Source of the DNA: Adineta vaga
Lineage: Eukaryota > Rotifera
DNA length: 64,000 bases
NCBI GenBank assembly: GCA_021613535.1
Contig: CP075495.1
Location: forward strand, 14,446,001-14,510,000
Direction: 5' to 3'
Shown: positions 12,172 to 23,152 of the stretch, in pieces
Layout of the letters: every line of letters begins with the position of its first letter
Numbering within the stretch: the first letter of the stretch is position 1
Made by a program: the position numbers and the translations under genes
Notes under the pieces: generated by a model
Told to the model about the DNA's origin: nothing
The model's input: the letters and a program-made list of their open reading frames with translations, nothing else
Databases searched by the model: none

Positions 12172-12448
12172 AAGGAACTTTGTTGTTTTTTTGTTCTCAA
12201 AAAGAAATTTATTTAGTATAGAATATTCATTTTGTTCAAACAGAATTTGTACAAAATAATCGCGAAAAAAAACGGTCTCATTCGTTTGTTTTTCTCTGCT
12301 ATATGTTTTGTCATATTCTTTCTTTTTAAATTAATTTAAAGAAAAAAAAGAAGCGAAATCACAAAAAGATTTGTTTTATATTCACATATTTATTCGTTCA
12401 TTCGAAGAAGAGAAAAAAAAGATCATGGAGAAAAAGCAATCCTGCAAA

Positions 12449-12839
12449 TCAGATCGATAAGCCAAATACGGAGACAATAGCATACATGGATTTATTTTCC
12501 CAACTGAAATTTAAAATCAATGATTTAGAAAAAGAAAAAAATCATTTGTACTTTTTCTTACCGAACAGTACATGATCCATCAGTTGTATTATCCCAAAAG
12601 CATGAACTTGCTGTATGTAAACCAGCGCCATTTTTTTGCATGATAACACATGAAACAATATATTTAAAAGGTTTATTTAATTTTGTTAAAGAATTGAGAA
12701 TTGCTTCGACAATATTCGATGTCCATGTGTTGATTTTCGCTTGTTGATATGATTGAGATCCAACAGTTGCTTCAATAGATTCTTTAATGACATTTGATAC
12801 TTCATCAACAACAAAACTTGTATCATTTGTATCATCCAT
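12449..12839 (-). CDS. DYNLT1: Dynein light chain Tctex-type
   Basis: Two exons read 12839-12562 then 12503-12449; the second is too short to stand out and encodes [17 protein letters not shown] before TGA. Total 110 aa, the normal length. Strong match to the Tctex-1 family pattern: [14 protein letters not shown] near the N-terminus, [20 protein letters not shown] and [20 protein letters not shown]. It should be a subunit of cytoplasmic and axonemal dynein that binds the intermediate chain. The 58-nt intron splits the Arg codon before WENK. Confidence 0.95.
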
Positions 12840-15217
12840 AATTATTTCTATTTGAGTTTAAGATGAAATATTGAAGAAAAATCTGAAAAAAAAAGGGATT
12901 TATGAGAAAAAATCTTCTACCATCTCTCGCGCATGTCAGTGAATATAGACATGGACATTATTTTTCTCTGAATACCTTCAAAATATGTACGATAAAACTG
13001 AATGAGAGCACCTTTCATTCATTCGTTCGTTCGTTCTTTCTTTTCTTTCTTTTTTCTTTCATCTTATCGATAGATACGTCTCTATAGGGACCAAGTTCAC
13101 CAATGCAAGAGAAAGACAGGTATACATAGCAAAATAAACTGAATAAGTGGCACGACGACGTGTGTATATACACACAATCATACATAAATTCCTCTCCGCC
13201 ATCATCACACACGTAAATACATACGTATATCGCAAGCTCTACGCAAACAAAGCAATAGCAAGTCTAGAGAGACTATGTCGAGAGAAAAAAATGAAGAAAA
13301 AAAATGTGCGTACGTGTGTCTACAAGAGAATTCAAATAATGTCTATGTAGAGCGACGATAGCGGTTGCTGTTATTTGAAGAAGAACGGATAGAAGAGAAA
13401 AAAAGAAGAAGAGAATACGAGCATGGTGTCCGTGGTAACAGTGTCGATGTTCATTCATCCTTTTTTTTTGAAAATTGTTTTCTACTAAAGTGTTGACGAC
13501 TGGTTGTTAGAAAAAAAAGAAGAAGAAGAAGAAAGATCGATTGGACGAGTACAGCATGAATTGATTTCTTCTTTTTTCTTAAAATTTCAAAAAAGAACTT
13601 AAATGAGAAGAAGAAGAAGAAAAAAACCGAGAAATTGAGATTTTGAAATGTTATTTTAGAGATGATGGCGAGAAATGCTTGAAGAGAATGAAGAATGAGT
13701 AACACTGGCAACAACCAAAACAACATTCGTTCGTTTCTATTTCTTTTCTTTTATGTTCTGTTGTTAAAAAAAATGTAAATGAATGTGTGTTGTGCATGAT
13801 GAAAGTAACAGATGTCGAGATTGGCCTTTAGCGAATAGATCTTCTTACTCTTTTGTTTTTCTTTACATTCTAAAGAAATATAACAGTAAAAAGAAAAAGA
13901 CCGAGAGTATTTAATCTTATATTCAACAAAAGAAAAATCAAGTCTCGACATGTCAAGGAAATCATCTGGCATAAATTGAATACTATTTAAAACAAAACTG
14001 TTTAATTGTTTATCGAAATATCAAATGAGAAAAACATTTTAACCAAAAATCACCTTGACAACTATTGTTTTTCATTAGTTCAGTCAACACATGGAAGACA
14101 TTTATTAGACTGGGAAAAAAACACTTGTTTGACATGTAATTATTTACTGAAATTGTCATTTGTTGATTTTCAAAATAATATCTCGAGTTCAAAACAAAAA
14201 TATTAGATTCGATTTTTCTTTCATCGTCATCAGACACAGAATTTATGCATCAATGAATGTTTAATAATCTAGTGACGTGTATTCAAAGAATGTAAATTAG
14301 ATTGATATTTGTTTGAACAATATGAAAATGAAATAAAAGCAATTGTGTTCACCCTTGATTACAAATATACATTATCATATTTGATTTATAATCAAAACCT
14401 GGATATTCTAATTGTTAAAATTAGGAAAAAGATGAGTTCATTAAAACTATACAGAGGAAGTATATGTCACAATAAGAAAACTCTTGCGTGATTAATTGAC
14501 ATAATCTACGTTCTTTTACACTTGAAATTTGAAACAATAAATCATAGGTTTTTTGATTAACAGAGACTTGTCTTTATTTTAACACATCGTAATCAAGAGA
14601 AATAGGATACTTGTTTTAATTCTATTTTCTCAGGAGATACTGAAATTAATTCACCAAAGAAGAAGCAAAAACCAGGGTTATACTTGAGAAATTCTCATAG
14701 AGTCTCAATTTCTCCCAAAGAATATGAACACGATATTCACTAACGAGAATGAACCATCTTCAAATCTATTATTGATATCAAAACGTATGTATAAATTTAG
14801 TACGTAGTCTATCAAATAGTTCTATGATATTGAGAAGTTCTATTGAGAAAGTATCTGATGATAATTTATTATTAAAATTATTATCAAGAGATTTAACTCT
14901 GATTGCTGAAATGCAAATCTCGGTTGATTTTAATAGAAAACTTGGAAATAAAATGATTCTTTTCTGACATTCGATTTCAATATAACACATGGAAACTACT
15001 GGTATGAATTATTATTACTGAGAAGTTTTCTTGAGACAAAAATAAGTATAGATTGAATTTCTAAAATACAGAACAAGAAGATTTAGGTCAATTTGCATTT
15101 GATTTCATCTCTAACAAATACTCGGCAAAGAAAGGAGATTAAAATGAACATGTTCTCATCTATATTTCTTCTTCATTCTAATCGAATAACGTGTGTTTGC
15201 TGTTTGATATCTATTAG
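12840..15217. other. 2.4-kb gene-free spacer, purine-rich low complexity
   Basis: Contains a TTCATTCGTTCGTTC tract near 13015-13060 and several GAA/AAG-rich tracts between 13380 and 13630. Open frames here are short, biased by the repeats and lack domains. It probably carries the upstream control region and outron of the SLC6 gene, since an acceptor (ctattag) ends at 15217. Confidence 0.5.
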
Positions 15218-15228
15218 AAGCTACGGAA

Positions 15229-17506
15229 ATGATGCCAGAACGTGTAGAAACTAAAACATCAATTAATGCCACACATACGAATGATACAAGCCGAAAAACA
15301 AGCACCACGGAGCAATTAGTTCTATTAACATCATCGGCGTTGGCATTACCACCGCCAGCACCGGTGGCTCCGCGAGATTTATGGTCGAATAAAGTCGAAT
15401 TTCTTCTTTCGGTTATTGGTTATGTCGTTGATCTCGGTAAGATAATTGATTAACAATGAAATTCTCTTTGAGTTTCATTATACTTTTTTTAGGTAATGTT
15501 TGGCGATTTCCTTATATGTGTTATAGCAATGGAGGTGGAGCATTTCTTATACCATATATGATATTTTTATGTCTTATTGGTATTCCAATGATGTGAGTGG
15601 AAATGTTTTATGAAAAAGTGAAAAATGTTGAGTTTTTTAAGGTATTTGGAATTATTTCTTGGTCAATTTTATCGTTGTGGAAATATTGCACTTTGGGGAC
15701 GAATTGCTCCATCAATGAAAGGTATTGGAATAGCATCCTTCTGCATTGTAACTGCTGTGACATTATTCTATACAACAATAATTGGTATATAGAAAAACAA
15801 ACAAAAATCTTTCAATTTCCTTCAAACTATTTTCTATACATTTGTTTAGCACATGCAGTTTTTTATTTATTTTCATCATTTCGTGAAGTTATGCCTTGGA
15901 GTTTATGTTCGCATTCCTGGAACACACCATTTTGTTCTGAACGAATGCGTATAGGAAATCTACAAAATCAAACACATGATGTACATTTCAATGATATTCA
16001 ACATCTTCTCTCGTCAAATCAAACTGCACAACTTCGTTCAGCTAATCAAACACATACATCATCAGCAGATGAATACTATCATATTTATATGTTAGGTATT
16101 AATCATTCGAAAGGTTTCACAGATTTGGGTTCCATTAAAATTGATCTACTTCTATGTCTTATATCAATTTTTATTCTTATGTATATGTGTATCTATCGTG
16201 GAGTTAAAAGTACAGGTAAATTTTTCAAATAGTAGAATCCAGAACTTTTTATTTCAAATAACTGAATGATTAATGTGTTTTTAGGCAAAGCTGTTTATGT
16301 TACAGCTATATTACCTTATCTTGTCTTAATTATTTTACTTATCCAAGGTCTTCAATTGAAAGGTGCAAGTAATGGTATAGCCTATTTTTTGAAGCCAACT
16401 TTTAAAAAATTAAAAGATATGAAAGTTTGGTATTCAGCAGCGAATCAAATCTTCTTTACACTTGGTCCAGGAATATCAGTATTAACAACATATGGTTCTT
16501 ATAATGTTTCAAATAATAATTGTTATTATGATGCACTCATTGCTGTGGTTGCAAATTTTCTAGCCAGTTTTCTTGCTGGTTTTGTAGTCTTTTCAGCATT
16601 AGGTCATATGTCATGGCGTTTACAGAAAGATATTGAAACTGTTGTTGATGAAGGGCCAAGTCTGTCATTTATTGCTTATCCAGAAATTTTAGCTACATTT
16701 AAATATCCAACATTCTTTTCGATTTTATTCTTTTTAATGGTACTTAATCTTGGATTAGATAGTGATTTTGGTGGTCTAGAAGCAATGTATTCGGCACTGA
16801 GTGATGAATTTCCATTATTAAAACGGCATCGAAAATCTGGCATGTTAATCATGTGCTGTATACTAATTGTGGCGTGTTTACCAACAGTCACGCAAGGTTA
16901 ATTGAAAAAAAAAAGAATTTATATTAATGAGATATTTATCTTTTACTATTCTTGTTATCTAGGTGGTAATTATGTCGTACAATTCTTGGATCGATTTTCT
17001 ACTGCTCCAGCTCTGATGTTGGTAGTAATGATGGAAGCTATTGCTGCTACTTGGGTAAATTTTGAAACAATAAGAAAAATTGAAAATAGAACGAAATGAT
17101 TTAGATTTATGGAATGGATAATCTTGTAAATGATATTCGTACAAATCTTGGCTTTGAACCGAATCGATTTTTTCGCCTTGCTTGGTCAGTCATATGTCCG
17201 TTAATTATCATTTCATTGATGATTTTATCATTTACATATTCGGATGAATTAAAATATGGTGATTATCAATATCCATCATGGTCCATTGCATTAGGTTGGT
17301 GTATGAATATTGGGTTTATTTTACCTATTCCATTAGCTATTTTATATGCATTTATTTTTCCTTCGTATCCGAATTCGAAAGTTTCCTTGTCCGATCGTTT
17401 TCGTCTTTTATTCGTATCGAATGCTACTAAACGAAAACGGATACAACAGATTGAAAATGGTTCTGGTATTCGATTATCGTCTTCATCACCTATAGCTTAT
17501 GTTTGA
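15229..17506 (+). CDS. SLC6: SLC6 Na+/Cl- dependent neurotransmitter transporter, monoamine type
   Basis: Seven exons: 15229-15436, 15493-15592, 15642-15784, 15850-16215, 16285-16896, 16963-17054, 17105-17506; 640 aa, normal for SLC6. TM1 reads [14 protein letters not shown]; the Asp (about 68) is the residue that in serotonin, dopamine and norepinephrine transporters binds the amine, whereas amino-acid members carry Gly. The large extracellular loop 2 has the paired cysteines ([12 protein letters not shown]) and several N-glycosylation sites. TM8 keeps the Na2-site LGLDS, and TM10-12 are present ([13 protein letters not shown]). TM2 reads ELFLGQF where ELALGQ is usual. A plasma-membrane monoamine carrier is likely; the exact amine cannot be told. 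The start codon lies 11 nt after an acceptor. Confidence 0.92.
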
Positions 17507-18345
17507 TTGTTGTGTATTCGTTCATATATAATTAGATAGTTCTCATCAATAAATATTCTCGATAGATATGTATATTTATGTTTTATTAGTCACTTTTCGT
17601 TTTTCAACACAATCCAACGAACAAAGTTTGAGTACGAAGGTACAATGATTCATACTTTCATTCTCACCCACGGTCCGATGGGAATAAAGGAAGACAGCGG
17701 GTGCAAGATTTTACCCTTGTACACTTTAACACTCCGTTTCAAATCGTATTTCTCAATCTATAGCATATATTTGATTGTCGTTTCTTCGTTCATTTAAAAT
17801 TAGATAGATCTCATAAATGAATAAATATTCTCTCTGCATCTATATTTATATTGTATTGTTTGGTTTTCTTTCAAAGAAAAGAACAAGCAATTGTTCTATG
17901 TACATAGCAACGTTATCGAATAATACTTATTGATAATTTAAGTAACAATAATTGCCGGTAAAAGTATGAGTGAATTTTCAGAGAAACACACATACATCAA
18001 TCAGTTAAGAAGTTTCTATTGTTCGAATATAAAAAGAATCGGAAACATATCGTACGTACTATGTCTCGCTTATTGTCTGTTTTCTAATAGTCATGGAAAG
18101 TTAATTAAATTCTGTCGTTGAAATAAGAAAATAAACGAATATATATTAATGAGACACTTTGGTCGATATCATATTTATTTGTTCATTTATAATCAGCTAG
18201 TTCTCGGCAATAATTACGGGAAATATATTTTTGTTTATATTTTTTATTTTTCTAGACAGTTTTTTTAATTCTATCTTTTTTTTCAACACAATACAACAAA
18301 GAAAACAGAAATAGTTGTATGTACATAGAAATGTTATTGACTAGT
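17491..18345. repeat. Three decayed copies of the SLC6 3' end
   Basis: Copy 1 (17491-17626) is the gene's own last codons and 3' flank. Copy 2 (17759-17925) repeats the terminal codons as TATAGCATATATTTGATTG, against TATAGCTTATGTTTGATTG in copy 1, followed by the same TTAGATAG...CTCAT...AATAAATATTCTC series. Copy 3 (18162-18345) keeps GTTCATTTATAATCAGCTAG, TTTTTCAACACAATACAAC (copy 1 has TTTTTCAACACAATCCAAC) and TATGTACATAGAAATGTTAT (copy 2 has TATGTACATAGCAACGTTAT). The copies are diverged and direct. Copy 3 runs into the end of the next gene. Confidence 0.6.
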
Positions 18346-19443
18346 AGTTGACGTTTGAAGTAAAGGCAATTTCCGTTGATTATCTTCATGCGATTGAACT
18401 ATTGGTGTTGATATTATCGGTAGTTGATCGGAAATGGGTTTATCATGTTGTTTATCTTCTGTTGATTGTCGCTGAGGTCGAATTAGTTTACAAAAGAGAA
18501 CATTAATAGCTGCATCACGAAAATCACTTGAAGTTAACCAATAGATTATGAATGATGTTACATGACTTGTTGTTGCTAAGTTACTTAAACTCATTGTAAT
18601 TAAATTGCGATGTCGTTTCACTGTTTTACCAAAGAAAATATAAAATATCGCAGCAGGCGAAGTAAATATAATAAAGAATATGGTTATTAATATCAATGTT
18701 TTGGTTAATCGACCACCATCACTTGTTTTTGAACGACGACCAGTTGATGATGAAGACGGAATTCTTGATCGTTGTGTTCGATTACGTGATTCTCTGACGT
18801 GTCGAATAATTAAAATATTTGAAATAATCATTAGAGTAAATGGAATAAAATTATATAATAACAAATGTGCAATTTCCCAAAATTGAAAGTATTGTGATTG
18901 ATAACATTTAACTTCAAGTTTTGTTTGATTATATTCATCTTTAACATATTCATGTTTACCATTAACAATCCAAATAGGAAAATTTAAAACTCCGATAAAT
19001 ATAATAACAAACCAAATCATTCGACGTATGTTTACAGGTTTTGATATCCAATTTTTGAATGACCAATTATTATGTAATGAAGCACAACGAGCAAATGTTG
19101 CTAATGTTTTTAACCAAGCGGCACATTGAAGTGAGAAATAAGAGCCATAGGCGATCAATTTACATATGAATAATGAATGTTGTTCAAGATTTTTCATTGA
19201 AATATTTTTTTGATATTTCCATAATAATTCTCGCACCACATAATTGATGTTCCATGTAAATGGAATTAACAATTCGATAAGTGCTAAATGTGCAAAAACA
19301 ATAATTGTGGCATTTGAACGATTCGGTACAAGTCGAGTAAAAATATAAAAACAAAGAAGATTTAATGGTGTACCAATAAGAATTAGGATCAATGAATAAA
19401 GACCAGCAAGAAAATGAGCAATATCAATTATAGTAATTGTCAT
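18334..19443 (-). CDS. Rhodopsin-like (class A) GPCR, peptide-receptor-like
   Basis: Single exon, 369 aa, seven hydrophobic segments. TM1 has the GTPLNLLCFYIF pattern. TM3 begins after Cys about 94 and ends in ARC (118-120) in place of DRY. A conserved Cys lies in extracellular loop 2 (VKCYQSQYF), and TM6 has ITIFFIIFTSPAAIFY. TM7 lacks a canonical NPxxY (FIIYWLTSSDFR). The third intracellular loop is short and Ser/Arg-rich, and the tail is polar. General shape is like FMRFamide- or other peptide-type invertebrate receptors. Ligand unknown. The start codon follows an acceptor-like ttttaag. Confidence 0.8.
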   Translation of the reverse strand: MTITIIDIAHFLAGLYSLILILIGTPLNLLCFYIFTRLVPNRSNATIIVFAHLALIELLIPFTWNINYVVRELLWKYQKNISMKNLEQHSLFICKLIAYGSYFSLQCAAWLKTLATFARCASLHNNWSFKNWISKPVNIRRMIWFVIIFIGVLNFPIWIVNGKHEYVKDEYNQTKLEVKCYQSQYFQFWEIAHLLLYNFIPFTLMIISNILIIRHVRESRNRTQRSRIPSSSSTGRRSKTSDGGRLTKTLILITIFFIIFTSPAAIFYIFFGKTVKRHRNLITMSLSNLATTSHVTSFIIYWLTSSDFRDAAINVLFCKLIRPQRQSTEDKQHDKPISDQLPIISTPIVQSHEDNQRKLPLLQTSTTSQ

Positions 19444-22400
19444 TTTGAGTTATCTTAAAAGAAAACAAACAGACAGAAAAAGTCGAATTATTGCGAATAC
19501 AAATTAGGTCTATGTATTTATATATTAACTTCATTAGTTTGATTGAATTATTTATGTGAACTTACTGCTGTGGTATATTTACTATCAGTCAATAAATATA
19601 TGTTAATTCGAATCTTAATTAATAGAAATGAATTTCTTAAAAATTTCTCTATAGAACAAAGTTTGTGATAAATCGATGTTATTTCAAGTACATTTATTTT
19701 CTACCCATTTACACATCAAGGTATTGAATCAATTGAACTATCAAAGGTAATTCGTCGATGTAAAAAGACAAGTGTATATAGTAGAAATATCTTATAAGAA
19801 GAAGAAAAAAAACTACTGAGAGAAATTCTAACTTCACTCACCTTGATGTTATAGAAAATAACATCCAGTTTATCAATGAAGTCTATATATATATATATAT
19901 ATTACTACAAATAAAGTGCTGTCATACTTGAAACCTGTCAAATAATATCGACAGGTGTATCTCGATTTCCGTGTTTTATTTCTAATTTCTTCTCAGTTTA
20001 TAAGCCTGTTAAACGCATGTAGAGGAAATGATAGTGTGGCAATTCGTTACATTTCCCTTTCTCTCTCTGTCTCTCTATCGCGCTTGTAACGCGTCATCGG
20101 CAAATACTTGTTGACTTCTTAAATAGCATTTTTCTCTTTCTTTCTTTCTTTCTTTTCCGTCTTTTTCCGTCTCGTTTTAGATGTCGACAAGCCTTAGATA
20201 TATCGATGCATGTGTGACTGACAGGAACCATCTGAAGAACGTTGATAGACATCATGCAATATTAACACTAGTGCATATTTTTCCATTAACCTTGATCATC
20301 AAAGCTTAGGAGAGAAATTCCATCGACGTATATACCACCTGTATCATTGAAAAAAAACACTTTAAAAACATTATTTCCTATTATAATTTTTCTATTCATA
20401 GTCGATGTCTTTTATATAATTATCATTCTTTCTCTCTCTCTACGTACGTCGATTTTGAGAAAACAAAATGGGCATCTTTAGTTTGTCAATGGCAGCAACC
20501 GTATAGATTAAACAGAAAGAGAAGAACTATAAATGACAATAAACAAATGTTATGTTATTGCTAAGATATATGTAGACCTTCGATATAGAAAAAGAACCTA
20601 AACTAGATCTTATCTCGTGAGATTTCTAAATACACTACAATCTACCAAAAAGAGCTGATGATCATAATTAACTGTTAAATCTTTTTTTAACCTTATTAAA
20701 TTAAGAATGGTTAACACATTTAGTTTTATCTTATCATTTTCTAAGTTTAGTTGATGACAACTATGTTTCAATGTAAACAACTTTTAAAGGTTTTCTCATC
20801 GAAAAATATCTGAGATAACATTCTTCTCTAGTGACTGTAATTAATACTATATTTTTGTCGAAAAAAAAGATTAAATTAGTGATAGATTCGTCTCTATAGG
20901 CTAACAATCATTGTATATTTAAGAAAAAAACAAGAAGTAATTCAAGTACATTCTCTCTTTTCTATTTTTAATCAAAATAAATAGTCATAATTTCTAATCT
21001 TGGAGTAGTAATTGTACTAAACGCAATTAAATGATCGAAAATATCATCTGTACTTAGTATAACCTTGTATTCTCGAAAATAAACGTTCGTAGAAAGAAAA
21101 GATTAGAGATGACATGTTTATTGTATAGATTTTCCTTGCGACAGTTGGGTAAAATGTGTCAAAAGACGGTTAAAGGACAGATGTGGAATGGATCTATCTT
21201 CAACTAATTTATATAACTATTTTCATTTTCAATCGAACATAAAGGATGAAAATTGTATCGAATCCAAACAATATTTTTCATCATCATGTCGATCTGATTA
21301 TTTAATTTAATTATCAAGAAAATCAAATAAATTCAAAAATCTTCTAGTTCTACCCGTAATGATCGGCTATGATGAGAAAAAGAAACATCTTACAAACGGC
21401 AAAACTATCGATGTAAAAAAACAAAATTTCGTCATTATTTAGTATTAGAAATGAATGTACGTTCAATCGCTATATGTCACGCAAGACAAAATCCCATTGG
21501 AGATAATCATTTCTAGAAATATAAATTCTCGATAGATTCTTTCTATTTTTGATCAAAACATTCACTAACTTTAATTTATATATTCGGAAAATGCTTACTG
21601 TCATATCATGTCTTTGCATGACAAATAATTCAAGATAATCGAAGAAAAAAATAAGATGTTCAGATCTGGATTTAATTATAATCTGAATGTTCTTATACAA
21701 ATAGGAATGATTATAATCATAATAACAGGATATGACATATTAGTGCAAACAAATAAAGAAAAAAAGATGACGTAGAAAAATGATTTTAGAAAATGAAAAA
21801 AAAAAGTGCTCTCGATTGATAATAGTTCATTTTTGTCTTTTTCCACTAGAAGACTTCTCAATGAGATCTTTTCTTTTTATAGAAAGTAATTACAAAAAAT
21901 AAATTACGGTCTATTTAAAACTAAAACAAAGATTATTTCTGATGATTTCAATCGATAAAAAAAAAGCATATACGTAAAATTGTTCTATTCCCAGGATCGT
22001 CTCGAAAAGCAAATGTTTGTCCTGTGAGAATAGCAAAATGAAGATTACTATCATGTCTTTCAATACAGGCAATCAAAGAATAGCTGAGAAAAAAATATAT
22101 TCAATGGTTTAGATTAAACTATGAACATCAGCAACGTTTTCAGTATATTCTAATCGAACAAATCAATCTCGATTAAGCACGATTTAGAAGAAAGTGTATA
22201 TCCTGCCATCGTTTGTATGAATACATACTGTTTTTCTTAATACATAGAGAAATTTTCATGGATAATTGAGTTGTAATGAGAATAGTCCATTTTTTACCAA
22301 GAAGAAGATTTTCGCACTTATTTATATAGAAAAAAATAATCAATACTTGTGTAGAGTAGTGGAATAATTATTCTAGAAGGAAATATCACGAAGTCAATGA

Positions 22401-22702
22401 TGTAGAATTCATTGTGAAGAAGAAAGAAAAGAGGAATTATTGTGTATGAGTCAGATAGTTTACTTTGAAAATGATCACAAATATATTCAATTTATTATGC
22501 ATTTCCTATTTCATAAATATAAACAATGTTGTGTTCGAATCAGTTTCTTGAAAGAATATGTAAATTAATCTTTAAGTTTTATTAATTCATTATGAATATT
22601 AGTTCGAATATGTCGAAGACTTTATTTTTTCTGTAAATGATTCAATTTTAATCGTATGACAAAAAAATAAAGTTCAAGAGGAGTTAAAACTTATCTGTCT
22701 TT
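19444..22702. other. 3.3-kb gene-free AT-rich block
   Basis: No exon-like frame with splice support on either strand. Contains a TA dinucleotide run (19884-19902) and CT-rich tracts near 20060 and 20140. Nothing further is recognised. Confidence 0.55.
19884..19902. repeat. TA dinucleotide microsatellite
   Basis: About nine TA units in intergenic DNA. Confidence 0.9.
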
Positions 22703-23101
22703 CTAACCTCGCATCGCATGGAAACCTTGTGACACATATCGTCTATCGTCATCATGTAAGTGACGTAGTGGTACATGAAATCGATGGTCAGCTTGTAATA
22801 AAGCAGCTTTTAACATAAGACTAGCAAGACGATTTCGTAATGCAATGGGATATTCATCTGTATTGAGATCATGCAATGTCGATAACAATGGTGATGATTG
22901 CCATGGAATATGTTTTGGACGATAATTTTCTGCATATAATCGTTTGTCAAGATTGAAATTGTTTTGATTGATATCAATAGGAGAGATTGGTGATGAAAAG
23001 GAATATGAAAAGAAAGAAATGAACATCACGGTGATTAAAGTTATCGTATGCATTCGTGAGAATGATGATGAACTAACGTCAATGAGTTGAAAAAATGCCA
23101 T
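22703..23101 (-). CDS. Tachykinin-related neuropeptide precursor (FHAMR-amide)
   Basis: Single coding exon, 132 aa from ATG 23101, which lies 2 nt after an acceptor (catttttcag). A second ATG at 23053 would give a textbook signal peptide (MHTITLITVMFISFFSYSFS). The chain then has a dibasic LDKR site and ends DDDRR-YVSQGFHAMRG-stop: cleavage after RR and use of the terminal Gly would give YVSQGFHAMR-amide. The FxxxR-amide ending, with His-Ala after Phe, resembles invertebrate tachykinin-related peptides, including bivalve FHAVR-amide. Only one copy is encoded, at the extreme C-terminus. Bioactivity is an inference. Confidence 0.72.
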   Translation of the reverse strand: MAFFQLIDVSSSSFSRMHTITLITVMFISFFSYSFSSPISPIDINQNNFNLDKRLYAENYRPKHIPWQSSPLLSTLHDLNTDEYPIALRNRLASLMLKAALLQADHRFHVPLRHLHDDDRRYVSQGFHAMRG

Positions 23102-23152
23102 GTCTGAAAAATGAAAAAGAATTTTGTTTTTTGATCTAAAGATTAGATACAA

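Noticed and set aside
13015-13640. Possible satellite or minisatellite
   Set aside because: Tracts are short, imperfect and of different units; simple low-complexity sequence, no higher-order repeat.
22619-22710. Extra exon continuing the neuropeptide precursor
   Set aside because: A GT at 22708 could act as donor, but joining to the next acceptor gives a short unrelated tail and destroys the RG amidation signal; the stop right after Gly is more sensible.
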